Part shown: positions 1-10,014 of the stretch, in pieces | Position numbering within the stretch: the stretch's first letter is position 1 | How the letters are laid out: every line of letters starts with the position of its first letter | Assembly (NCBI GenBank): GCA_964058805.1 | Contig: CAXKVV010000002.1 | Location: forward strand, 1-31,269 | Source: Schoenoplectus triqueter | Lineage: Eukaryota; Streptophyta; Magnoliopsida; Poales; Cyperaceae | Length of the DNA: 31,269 bases | Reading direction: 5' to 3' | Position numbers and translations under genes: made by a program | The notes under the pieces: generated by a model | Seen by the model: only the letters and a program-made list of their open reading frames with translations | Told to the model about the DNA's origin: nothing | The model's database searches: none

Positions 1-545
1 TGGTCAAATAATATAAACTAACGGTTGATTATAAATTAATCGACCAGTTGCCTAGAAACAGAAAAAAATAGTGAATCTAATTGATGTCGCTGAGATTGTA
101 TGTTATGGTCACAAAAAATAGCGATTTTTTTTGTGCCAAATGATTACAGTTACGGTCAACTCATGCAAATTTAAAAATTTTATTTTTCTTTGATATTATG
201 GTCAAATCGCGAAAGACTTTAAACGTTTCAACTACTAAATTCACGGGAGTCAAAGTTTGAGGATATTTGTGAGGATAAATGCTTGGAATTATTATCAGCC
301 TCCAAAAAAAATCGTACCGCCTTCTTTAATAAGTTTATATTTTATCCATTAATTATCGAATAATTTCGGCCTGGATCTGATAAATCCGTCGTCGGGTCGG
401 ATTAAGAATCGACACTTCTATTCCAAACAAAATAACTTGACCGTTTAACCTATGTTATATTGGGCCATACCGCCCTGCGCCATACACGATCTAGATTTTA
501 GAAACGAGGAGCGCCACGTTCCCAGCCGCTGGTGTTTTCCACGAC
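1..545. other. AT-rich intergenic DNA left of the F-box promoter
   Basis: No convincing open frame or RNA gene is visible on either strand. The sequence is AT-rich until about position 450 and then becomes GC-richer as it enters the F-box gene promoter. Confidence 0.5.
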
Positions 546-825
546 TACACGCGTTGACACGTGTCCGCACGTGACAATTCCTTGACCAAACTTGGTCTAC
601 CATCTAAAATTCTAAATCCTTCCTAACAACTTTCCTGTGGGAGGTGCAATGCTTGACCGTTGACGGCTTCAAATCCTGGTGCATGGTGCTCCTACTTCAC
701 GCACCCCATCCTTCTATAAACCATCTCCTCGTCTGATTTCTACTTCTACATCTGTAACGCAAACCGGTTGCTTTCTTCTTTGTTCTTACCCAGAGAAACA
801 AAACCGATCGACGTGCTTGGAGAGA
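546..825 (+). promoter_or_regulatory. Promoter and 5' UTR of the F-box gene
   Basis: Two G-box/ABRE cores (CACGTG) lie at 558-563 and 568-573, ten bases apart. W-box-like TTGAC cores follow around 582 and 652-662. A TATA box (TATAAA) is at 715-720, which predicts a transcription start near 745-750 and a 5' UTR of about 75-80 nt before the ATG at 826. G-boxes bind bZIP/bHLH factors and W-boxes bind WRKY factors in plants. Responsiveness to ABA, light or stress is inference only. Confidence 0.6.
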
Positions 826-1629
826 ATGATAATGAGATTGAGACCAGAGAGGCCTACGCCACCTCCATGGGAGGTATTGCTTCTAATTTCTCATTTCCTT
901 CAACCAGAAACTCTGCTGAAAGCCTCATGCGTGTGCAAATCCTGGCGTGAAGTTTTCACCTCAGACCACCTATGGCGACCCATTTGTCTCTCTTCTTACC
1001 CCTGTTCTTTCCACCTTCTTGTCTCGGGTATCTCTCCATACCATCTCTTCTCTCTCTTCTTCTCCTCCTCTAAACGGAGGTACAACCACCCATCCCCCCT
1101 TCGCCTCTCTCTTAATCAGCTCTTCTTCACCATAGAATTATTTTATGGCAAAGTGACCCTTGTCTCTGTTGTAAAGCCTGGAGAAGAAGCCTTGCCAAGG
1201 AAGGACTGCACGTTCCGGTTCGAAGCTGATCTGAGGGACCAGAATGTGCCATTATGTGAGACAGGGGAGATGACAGCTGGATGGACAGTCGTGATGAAAG
1301 GGTTAGATGGAGCATTTACCATGATGGAGAGAGAAGGGAAAGGGAGGAAGATTGGAGGTGATCAGACCAGGGTTTGGTTCAATGAGCGATTGCCGGTGCC
1401 AGATTGTTGCAAGGGGTTGATGCCGGAAGGCGCCGGTATCGAAGCAGAGATGGTGGTGGAGATTGGTGAAATACAAAATGGGAAGAGAATGGTGGAGAGG
1501 GTCGGTCTGGGTTTGATCCGTGGTTGTAGGTATGTTGCATTGGAGGATGGATTGAGGTACTTGCAATATTTTCTCTTGGGCAGAGATAAAATAGAAATTA
1601 GTACTCGCCTACTTGGTAACATCTGCTGA
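826..1629 (+). CDS. F-box protein (intronless)
   Basis: Predicted 267-residue protein. An F-box occupies about residues 10-55: PPPWEVLLLISHFL, then a LLKASCVCKSWREV core and a trailing DHLWRPIC, the classic L-x-x-CxxVCKxW pattern. F-box proteins bind SKP1 and act as substrate receptors of SCF ubiquitin ligases. The rest has no kelch, LRR or tubby repeats that I can see; it contains a block LSLNQLFFTIELF...VVKPGEEAL seen in a small group of plant F-box proteins, so the substrate is unknown. The frame stays open back to an ATG at 679, but the TATA box at 715-720 lies downstream of it, so the ATG at 826 (or the one at 832) is preferred. The stop is TGA at 1627-1629. No intron is needed. Confidence 0.85.
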   Translation: MIMRLRPERPTPPPWEVLLLISHFLQPETLLKASCVCKSWREVFTSDHLWRPICLSSYPCSFHLLVSGISPYHLFSLFFSSSKRRYNHPSPLRLSLNQLFFTIELFYGKVTLVSVVKPGEEALPRKDCTFRFEADLRDQNVPLCETGEMTAGWTVVMKGLDGAFTMMEREGKGRKIGGDQTRVWFNERLPVPDCCKGLMPEGAGIEAEMVVEIGEIQNGKRMVERVGLGLIRGCRYVALEDGLRYLQYFLLGRDKIEISTRLLGNIC

Positions 1630-3060
1630 ATTTAAGGGATCATTATCCAAATGGAGATGAGAGCCGGTCTCTTCTATGAGAATGGCAGCAGCTAGATCAG
1701 TATCACTGCATGCTTAGTTTGCAACGCAGATACAATATGCGTGATTAATTCTTTGTTATGCCTTCTTCATATCTTGTGAATTCATGTTTCGAAGAGATTG
1801 CATCCAGTTATTTTGTTGAATGCTGGTGATTTGATGATGCTTTTTTAACTTCATGCCCTCGAAACATCCAGCACACAGATAAGTTTGTGCTGTAATGTTC
1901 TGCCAGCTTGGTTTGGGCCTTCCGGCAGAAATGTCTGTTCTCAAAATTAATTTTCATTCTTGAATTTCAATTTGTCATGATAAATTTTGAAAAATAAAAA
2001 AAATGATTAAAACGTCCCACCAATTTAAAAAAAGCGAAGATTATACTGCGGAAGGCAACCTACAAACAAAACTATATATGTTTTGTATATTTTTTTTATT
2101 ATTAGAAAGATGAAAGTTAAGTATATAAAAGAGATACAAAATACCTTTCTTTCTTCTACACCGCTATTATTAAATTTTCTCATCTTTAACTCATTTTTGT
2201 GCGGATATATATAATTGTATATACAAATAATTTTGTTTTTCAATACATATATTTGTCTATTATATTTCCGATAACACTTTTGATGAATTATTATCAGTTC
2301 AAATTTTAACTTTGTATATATAAAATTTATTTATGTCATAATTTTAGAATATAAATTTCATTATATTTAAAGTTAGTTATTATATTTAATAAAATTTAAA
2401 AAAAATAACTCTAAAATAATAAAATTTGTATATAAAATAAAATTATTTTTTAAAAATTATTAATCATAATAAATTAATTTTAAATACGATAAATTAATCA
2501 TCTATAAAATTATAATATAAATATTTTATTAGATTACTTAAATTAAAATTTTGAGAATAAAAAATTAAAATTTGAATTGTTATCGTTAGTTTCGGTATAA
2601 TAAAATATGATACAAACAATCATACACGACAAATTGACAATTTGCTGTGGTCTGTGGAGTATGGCCGTGTCCACCACAGTTTTTTGGGCCGCGGAGTTGT
2701 TAACAAGTTTCCGCCTGTTTAAGCGCTATTGAAGTTTGGAAGATCACTGTTCACGGTCAATCACGGAGCACTTTTATAACTTTGTACTAAAATGTTCACA
2801 AATAAATGCGTTGTTATTCAGCAAGTATAGGAATCATAATTTAGCCCATAATTTAGCCCACGGTTTAGTGAATTCGCTCAGATCTGGTACGGTAAGATGT
2901 TAATTCATCTAGCTCGGTCAATGAATGAATAGGATTGGGTCAGGTCATCCTATGAGTAGGGTTGAGTACAGATTTGGAGTTAGATCCGTCCGTTCGGCCC
3001 GGAATAATTGTATATATATAATTTATTTATATTTATACTTATATTATATATATTTATATA
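1630..3060. other. AT-rich intergenic DNA after the F-box gene
   Basis: The first few hundred bases presumably hold the F-box 3' UTR. From about 1970 to 2600 the sequence is extremely AT-rich with no coding signal. A GC-richer patch at 2640-2780 has no recognisable gene. TA-rich sequence at 3009-3060 leads into a transposon arm. Confidence 0.5.
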
Positions 3061-3175
3061 GAGTAAAGATACCGTGAGTTTAAACTCATGGTGACCTTCG
3101 GTGATCTTAACTCAAAAAGCATATCAAATAATTTCCAAAATATAATTTATCATGCTCATTAAATTTATTACACTT
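3061..3175. repeat. Single arm of a foldback element (family 1)
   Basis: This segment runs from GTAAAGAT through AACTCAAAAAGCATATCA to CATGCTCATTAAAT. It is the reverse complement, with mismatches, of 14510-14628 and also resembles the arm at 13717-13800. Only one arm is found here; the sequence after about 3175 does not continue the inverted repeat, so the copy is truncated. It is flanked on the left by TA-rich DNA, as are other copies. Confidence 0.6.
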
Positions 3176-3410
3176 AACATCTTCTTTGATTTGTCGATTT
3201 GGAAAAATAATCTTAAATTTTATAATTTGTCTTGTTTGAGTTTTGTGCATGGATTAACATGCAAATGGATTAGTGCACAAGAACCAAGACTAATGGGATA
3301 TAAGAGATTGATTAAGACTGCATTAGGCTTATGTTTAGTTAGACTCAATCTGGATTGAATTGGTCAAGATAAATTGAACTTAAACAACATAGAAAAATGT
3401 TTTTGCCTAG

Positions 3411-3652
3411 TGAATCATTATAATGATTCAGTAATCGTTATAACAGTTCATCTCAATACTCAAAAATATTCTAAGGCAGAAAAATATTCATAGAAACCAG
3501 AGTGTATCGTTATGTAACAATTCAGTAATCGTTACAACGATTCATGAAATGTATAACAATTCAATGAATCGTTATAACGTTTCAGCTCAATTGATCCAAC
3601 AACTATTCTTTCTAAACCGTTATAACGATTCCCAAATCGTTATAACGGTTGA
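3411..3652. repeat. Cluster of palindromes (CGTTATAACG family)
   Basis: A perfect 20-bp palindrome, TGAATCATTATAATGATTCA, is at 3411-3430. Exact CGTTATAACG palindromes are at 3570-3579, 3618-3627 and 3638-3647, with near copies at 3436 and 3530. AACGG/CNGTT cores resemble MYB-binding sites. The cluster lies just before LTR-like sequence, so it may be the U3 enhancer part of an old LTR retrotransposon; that is inference. Confidence 0.55.
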
Positions 3653-3699
3653 AACCGACAAATAGTTTCTTCAGTTGTTTCAGAATAACTATTTTAAAA

Positions 3700-4010
3700 A
3701 TGTCACATCTCTCACTAAAACTGTACAAGATCCATCTAGCACAATCATTACTCCAGATAGCTTACTAGCGATATATAAAGTGAGAGAGATAATTCAAGAG
3801 ATTGAAACACTCAATTAATCAAATTCTTATTTAAGCTCAATCTAGCTTCTCTCTATTCACCCAACTTGATCATTCGTGATCTTCTTGTAAATATTTTCTT
3901 GAGTTGTAGTGCTCACCTTTTTTAGTGTATTGTCACGAGTGTGTTGTCACTCATCCTTTTTGAGTGCGTTGTCACTCTAGTTACCGATAGACTTGCCAGA
4001 TCATTTTTGT
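3700..4010 (+). mobile_element. Possible solo LTR or LTR fragment
   Basis: A TATATAAAG box at about 3773-3781 is followed by pyrimidine-rich leader-like sequence and by a motif (G/A)TTGTCAC repeated three times near 3929, 3943 and 3968. The layout (palindromic enhancer-like cluster, TATA box, leader) fits an LTR. I find no gag or pol reading frame, primer-binding site or second LTR, and the exact ends are not defined. Confidence 0.3.
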
Positions 4011-4344
4011 GTAAGGGACCAAATTCTACAAGTGAAAAACTATTTTTTTAATGTATTGGCTCAACCTCAATTATTGGAGGTTGATTGTGAAACCTCATAA
4101 AAAAATTTGACAGTAATTAAAATCTTAACATTTTATATATTAAAAATAACAACAAAATAAATTTTAAAATAATAAATAATTAAGTTGATGAAGAATTTTT
4201 TTACGGAATTTTATATTTTAACATTTTTACATAATTATTTTATTTTTTATTAATGAGAGGACAAATTTTTTTTTTCAGAAGAGATATAAACAGCTGCCCC
4301 GGCCCTCTATTGGATCCGCTCCTGCTTATACCCTTGTCTAATGA

Positions 4345-7300
4345 ACCATTGTTTTCTTTCACTATGATTGTAGTAATCATTGGCTTCTTCGTTGTCACTC
4401 AAGAGCTGGTGCCTCAGTTTTATTTAGGAAGTTTGAGGGGATGAAACCTTAAGCTCTCTCCCACTCGTTCAGATCATCTTCCCGAGTAGCTGTTACCAAG
4501 CAAGCCCGAAAATCAACTGAGGATACTGTTGATTCAGTTCTAAAAGTTTGTTGTGACCAGTGCTGTTATAATGATTTCAATTATTTTAGATGGTCTGATA
4601 TTTCATTTCCATCTGTTTTCATATGTAGGAGGATACGACCTCAATCTCATCTGAGATTGAGCAAGTTAGGAGTGATACTGATAAGCTTCAATCAATGACA
4701 GTCAAAGAATTAAGGGAAATTAATAGGTGCTGATATGAATTGATTTTGTTCTATTAATTTTATTTTATAATTTGAATTTGATTATGGTACCTCATTGACT
4801 TTATGCTATTTGCAAACAAAGGAAGGTAGGAATTTCGACTAGAGGTACTAAGAAGGAGCTTGTCTCGGCACTGTTGAGCTCTGTTGATGAAACCAACAAG
4901 GGTTATGTTTTATTTTTTCTTTAAAAGGAATCGTACTACTTTACCACCTGTTTCATTTCAGTAGTGTAGTGAGGCATGCACAGTCAGGGGCAGAGCCATG
5001 CATTGGCAGGGGGAACAATTGAACCCCCGGCCAATTTTTTTTATATCCTTATATTTATGTATATTTTCAGAAAAAAAACAGATTGGCTCCACCCTGGGCA
5101 TGGTTTAGTTATTTTGAACAAAATTATCTGCATTTCACTTAAAATATATAATATATTCTCTTATTTAAAAAATATGCAGTGAAAAAAAGGGTAAATTAAC
5201 CAATAGAATTATCTATTGAAATTTGGCAGTCAAAAGTTTATCACCATCAGCTATGCAAAATGTTTCATCAAAAAGGAACAAAGTTTCCACTGCAATTGAA
5301 GAAACTGTAGAATGCACCACAAAGATGTCCAACTCAACAAACAAGCTAAAGAAAAGTAGAACAACGGAGAAATTGATTCAATCTACCATCTCTAAGGCCA
5401 ATTCTATAATGGAAGTTAGCCAGCTAGAGTTATCTGCTGTGTCACAAGAAACCCTTGGTATTCCTCTTGCAAATAACAAAGTGAATTCCCATCTGTGATT
5501 ACTATTTGCATATTACAGCATTGCAAACTATAGCTGACTGAATTTGCAAATTACAACAACGACTTTTATAATTTGTAATTAACACCCCATGACAAAGAAA
5601 GTGAAGCATGGGTAATCATTTGCAATTATTGACAAATATCAGGTGAAATTGTTAATAATATGATCAAACACATCAGTACCTTGGTCATTTAATTTTCTCT
5701 TACCTTGGCATGAAGTTGCCCAAGGAGAGCCATGGGCTATATTGACACACAAAAGGCCAAAGCCTGAGTGGATTGCATACAACTCAAGAAATATGAGACC
5801 ACATCCACTTTCCCGTGATAGAGAAAACTTCATCAAATTTCTCTCTTGGAATGTTAATGGGTTGCGCGCTTTGGTGAAATCAAAGGAATTTTCTGCAATT
5901 CAGCTCGCTCAGAAGGAGGATTTTGATGTCTTGTGCCTTCAAGAGACCAAAATTCAGGCAAGAGATGTTATAAAAAGTTATCCATCTTACTTTATATAGC
6001 GCTACAGATCACATAGAACAGTTGACTTTTGACGAAAGAAGTATTCATCTACTTTACTGTCTAGTTGTAATTATGTCTTTTTGTTTGTATGGTTATTGGA
6101 TAATACAAATCATGAATGCAGTTTATGTCTTTTTATTGTTTACAGGAGAAAGATGTAGAAGAACTGAAATAACTTATTGAAGGGTACAACAATAGCTTTT
6201 GGACATGCAGTGTTTCAAAGCTCGGCTACTCTGGCACTGCTATTATTTAACATGTATTAATAATTCTTAATTTTGTACATTCACCACATTCCAAGACACA
6301 GAAATGCTTAATAATTGTTAATAACAAGTACATAAAGCATTCTAACTCTAAATTGGTTAGATACTAGGCTGTTAGAAGTTGCATTATATTAAAGCCCGAG
6401 ATAACTAATAATTAGGAAAAATGACTACTTCCTTTATCATTTGCAGATAAAGCCAATATCCATCTCATATGGACTTGGAGTACCTGACCATCACTCAAAG
6501 GGACGTCTTGTGACTGTAGAGTTTAATAACTTCTATTTGTTGTGTAGCTACGTACCTAATTCCGGTGACGGCCTAAGAAGATTGGTATTTTATTCCCTCC
6601 AATCTTAATATGAGTCCCTCATGTGAGAGGTTTGGGTACTTACGTTTATGATTCTTCTTCATTTCTTTTCTGGCAGAATTATAGAGTCACAGAATGGGAT
6701 CCATGTCTTAGTAACTACATGAAGGTACAATCACTGTTTCCTTGTTGCCTTTTTCTTTTTGAGGGGCCATGTAATTTGTCCACCTGTGGAATGAAGTGCA
6801 GTTAACATGGAAAGTATGAAGTATCCATTCTCTTTCATTCTTTTTTTGAAAAATGTTACCTTTTTTGTATGAGCAACTATTTATTAAAAAAAAAACTGTT
6901 AGTAACAAAGACACAGAAAAATAAAAAGAGAAGGAAAGGGAAGTGAAATGCTAGAAATCACAAATTCATTTCCTACCTTGTTTTGTAAATGTTAATCCTA
7001 TGTAAACTGAAAGAGTGGCTGCTTGTTTATTCCTGAATATCCTCCAGCTTGTTCTTTCAAATACTCCATGTTTACTCCAGGAAGAGGGTGTTTTATTCAT
7101 GTATTACCGAAAGAGGTAGTAGGTTTCTGTAAGTGGCACATAATGTGATAGCATTTGAATAGTAAGCTGGGAAGTCTGGTCTCCGGTCTTAGTTCATAAA
7201 AGATGCTTAAAACCCTTTGATTGCCACCGTATATCTTGAGATGAACACTGGATCAAGGATATTTTGGTCATTTCTGAAAAAGTAGGGTAAGACTGGTGTG

Positions 7301-8293
7301 AGCAATTTTCAAAAATCATGAATTGTGTAATGGTATCTATCCATTGCGAGTTTTTTTTTGTAAGGTTCATGAGTACTTGACCTTTTGTACTTCTGTTATA
7401 ATTAGGAATTGGAGAAATCTAAACCTGTAATATTAACTGGCGATCTAAACTGTGCACATCAGGAAATTGACATCTTTAACCCTGTGGTAATTATTGCCTG
7501 CTATTCAATTATTTATTGTATTATTACCCTTCATTAAGAATTGGAGGTAAGTTCATGTTCTAGATTTTAACTGTGTGGTCAACAGGGAAACAAAAGAAGT
7601 GCTGGATTCACTATTGAGGAGAGAGAATCATTTGAAAAATGCTATTTATCAAGAGGGTTTATTGATACCTTTAGGAAACAACATCCCAATGTGGTGGGAT
7701 ATACCTACTGGGGTTACCGGCATGCAGGCCGCAAAACCAACAAAGGTACTATTATTCCCATCATGCTGCCAATAACAAGGTTTTGTCATATTTAAAGAAG
7801 AGAGACCACATTTCTCATTTTATTGATGGCCTGTATATTTTAGGAAATTGATAATAAAACAGTTGTACTGGTTATTTATTCTGTGCAAGGTAAAATTGAA
7901 CCAAAATGAAGCAGAACTTTTTTTTATTTCTGGTTGTGGGGTTCTACTAGTTATGAAAATGTCAGTGGACTCCTCCATAGTTGAATTTAATTATTCTGCT
8001 AATTTTTATTGTTGAATTTTGTTTGCTGCATGCCCATGTTTCCGTTGAATTACAAATAAGAAATACTGTGTTGATGCTGACTATAAGTTTATTAGAGCTG
8101 GTCCTTTATATATCTCGAATGCTAATTTAAAAAAATGAACAGCCTGATGATCATACTGTTGCGCTTTTCAGGTTGGAGGCTAGACTATTTTCTGGTGTCA
8201 CAGTCAATAGCTGACAAGGCCTATGATTCATATATTTTACCTGTTATTGGAGGGAGCGATCACAGCCCAATTGGCCTCGTTTTAAAGCTTTAA
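4345..8293 (+). pseudogene. ARP: Decayed SAP-domain AP endonuclease gene (ARP type)
   Basis: Eleven exon-like blocks match the plant ARP family (exonuclease III/APE1 fold; base-excision repair, strand cleavage at abasic sites): 4345-4545, 4629-4726, 4822-4901, 5230-5457, 5643-5957, 6146-6253, 6447-6584, 6677-6724, 7406-7486, 7586-7745, 8172-8293. Blocks 2-3 encode a SAP DNA-binding motif (LQSMTVKELREINR, then GTKKELVSALL). The catalytic blocks keep [57 protein letters not shown] and [13 protein letters not shown], with phase-compatible junctions and a normal stop at 8291-8293. Damage: in-frame TAA at 4450, TAA at 5690 with a frame change near 5709, and TAA at 6170 and 6248. No convincing start codon remains. 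The junction at 5958 uses a GC donor. Most likely a pseudogene; a functional copy would have to be elsewhere. Confidence 0.8.
4985..5096. mobile_element. hAT-like miniature element in an ARP intron
   Basis: The left end CAGGGGCAGAGCCA (4985-4998) and the right end TGGCTCCACCCTG (5084-5096) form imperfect terminal inverted repeats of the CAGRGGCGGAGCCA type that is common in plant hAT remnants. The segment of about 112 bp lies wholly inside the intron between blocks 4822-4901 and 5230-5457. No clean 8-bp target duplication is visible, so the ends are tentative. Confidence 0.4.
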
Positions 8294-8873
8294 ATCTCAT
8301 GCAACATTTGCTTTGTTTAGTTTAAATCTGAAGTCTGGTAATTATAGATGAAAGTTGAGAGAATTAACTAGGGCGTCTTTTTGGTACATTGTTGTTATTT
8401 TCCTGCTATTTCTAGTTTCTGGAGACACTGATATTGATGTAATATTAAAAGCATCTTTCATGTTTTATCCTAATCCACTAATTGGGTTTAAATTTTCTGT
8501 AATGAAACGACCCAATAATTACTGGGCTGGAATGTTTCATGCGTGATGGCGCCATTACGTATCAATTTGTATTGGCACGAAGAAAGCTACCACAGAGGGC
8601 TCTTGCCTCTTTCCTTTCGTTGGGAAACCTCCACAAAGTTAAACACCGTCAATTTCCATTAATTTAATTTAATGCAACACAAAATGTATGTCTTGGTTAT
8701 TACATGACCAAACACGAACTTACGGAACTAATTTGGAAGAAATTAAGGTGGTAAAACCAAACATAGTCAATAATAAACATGCAATATTTCTTCAACTATT
8801 GCCCGATCCTGCGAGAGTAGTGAAACTACGAAAACACAAACATAACATTATCTTCCAGTTAAGATAAAAAAAT
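8294..8873. other. Intergenic DNA between ARP and the acidic-protein gene
   Basis: This converging space should hold the 3' ends of the plus-strand ARP locus and of the minus-strand acidic-protein gene. Short open frames here have no recognisable domain. I see no RNA gene or repeat. Confidence 0.45.
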
Positions 8874-9230
8874 CTATCGACCATTTGAGCCAGTCCAACC
8901 AATTCCAGGCCTAGACACCTCCCCCCCATCCTCCCCTTCTTCCTCTTCAAATCCGCGCGCATCTCTGAGCGATTCCTCGAAATCCGTGGCATCGATCATG
9001 GCAGGAAGGAAGCTTCCGATCTCATCCCTTGCGCCAAAGCCGCCGGCTTTCTCTACCTCCTCAGATGTAAACTCTGCTTCCATATCTACATCTCCTGTAG
9101 TGCGATTCTTTTCAAAGTTATCCTCTTTTGAATTGCTCTTTTCATCGCTTTCTTCATTGGATTCTTCTACTTGGTGCTTGATAACATCTGGTTCAGTTTC
9201 TGGTATTTCCTTTCCTCCTTTTGGATCCAT
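8874..9230 (-). CDS. Small acidic conserved-looking protein, function unknown
   Basis: Single-exon frame of 118 residues starting at the ATG at 9230 (MDPKGGKEIPET); the open frame extends six codons upstream but with no ATG. The first 60 residues are a highly charged Glu/Lys/Asn/Ser stretch and look disordered. The second half has a more structured block, EEVEKAGGFGARDEIGSFLP, then a DATDFEESLRDARGFEEE segment and a short tail SRPGIGWTGSNGR. No signal peptide, membrane segment or catalytic motif is visible. The tail block has the look of a plant-conserved uncharacterised family, but I cannot name it. It lies tail-to-tail with the ARP locus. The composition is consistent with a small nuclear or cytosolic acidic protein; this is inference. 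Confidence 0.65.
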   Translation of the reverse strand: MDPKGGKEIPETEPDVIKHQVEESNEESDEKSNSKEDNFEKNRTTGDVDMEAEFTSEEVEKAGGFGARDEIGSFLPAMIDATDFEESLRDARGFEEEEGEDGGEVSRPGIGWTGSNGR

Positions 9231-10014
9231 TAAACAGTGCCTCCCCACTCACCTTACACCGATCAGCAAAACAAACGAAATTTAGCCTCAGCCAAATCAA
9301 AAGCACCAGAAGAGAAGGGTTTTGCTTGTCTGGTATATTCTCGTCTCTCTAACACACACACTGCTCGAGAATTTTTCTGTACATCTCTAGCACGGCCGGA
9401 ACCGGTTAATTTCTCAAGGTTTGGGATCAAAATTTATTTTAATCATTGGATTGATTATTTTTCATCAATCTCAAAGCAGTTCATATTCTATTTCATGTTT
9501 TATTTTCAATCTTAATGCTAATTAACAGTTGAAATAAAATTTGGGACAAATTTTAATCCAAAGCTTTTAAAAAATTAACCGACTCCAGTACGGGCACGGC
9601 CCAAGAATTTAACCTTTTTATTCAACTAGGCGCTTACACGTGTTACTGAAAGGACACGTTATTCTATCTGCTAAAGTCCTAAAGAGATTGTTGCGACATT
9701 TCACTTTAGGCCCAATATGGCCTATATAGAAGGTAATACAGAGCCCATAGTCCGGAGCTACTATTGGGCTAAATCTCCAATGCAAACAAATTAAAAGATT
9801 TTCATATTATACATTTACTAAACAACAAAAACAAAAAGAAAGAACACAAATAGTTTATATATCATACAATAAAGAACACATAAATAGTTTATATATGCTA
9901 TATCGATACAGCGTATTTCTCTATTGTATTTGTAGTACGCCGATCACAAAAAATGCAAAGAAAAATAACACTAAACGAAGAACAAAACAAAAACACAATT
10001 TAAACAAAAAAAAA
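9231..10014. promoter_or_regulatory. Upstream region of the acidic-protein gene and 3' flank of the glucanase
   Basis: Both neighbours are on the minus strand, so this interval contains the acidic-protein promoter near 9231-9700 and the glucanase 3' UTR near 9900-10014. A perfect 8-bp palindrome ACACGTGT (G-box core) lies at 9636-9643. No clear TATA box was found. The stretch 9780-10010 is A-rich with no coding signal. Confidence 0.4.

Noticed and set aside
679..825. Upstream ATG at 679 as the F-box protein start
   Set aside because: The TATA box at 715-720 lies downstream of it, and the extra 49 residues show no conserved character; the ATG at 826 is a better start.
5742..5999. Independent small protein starting near THKRPKPEW
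   Set aside because: It is one exon of the ARP locus; there is no ATG at the frame start, and the reading past 5957 is intron.
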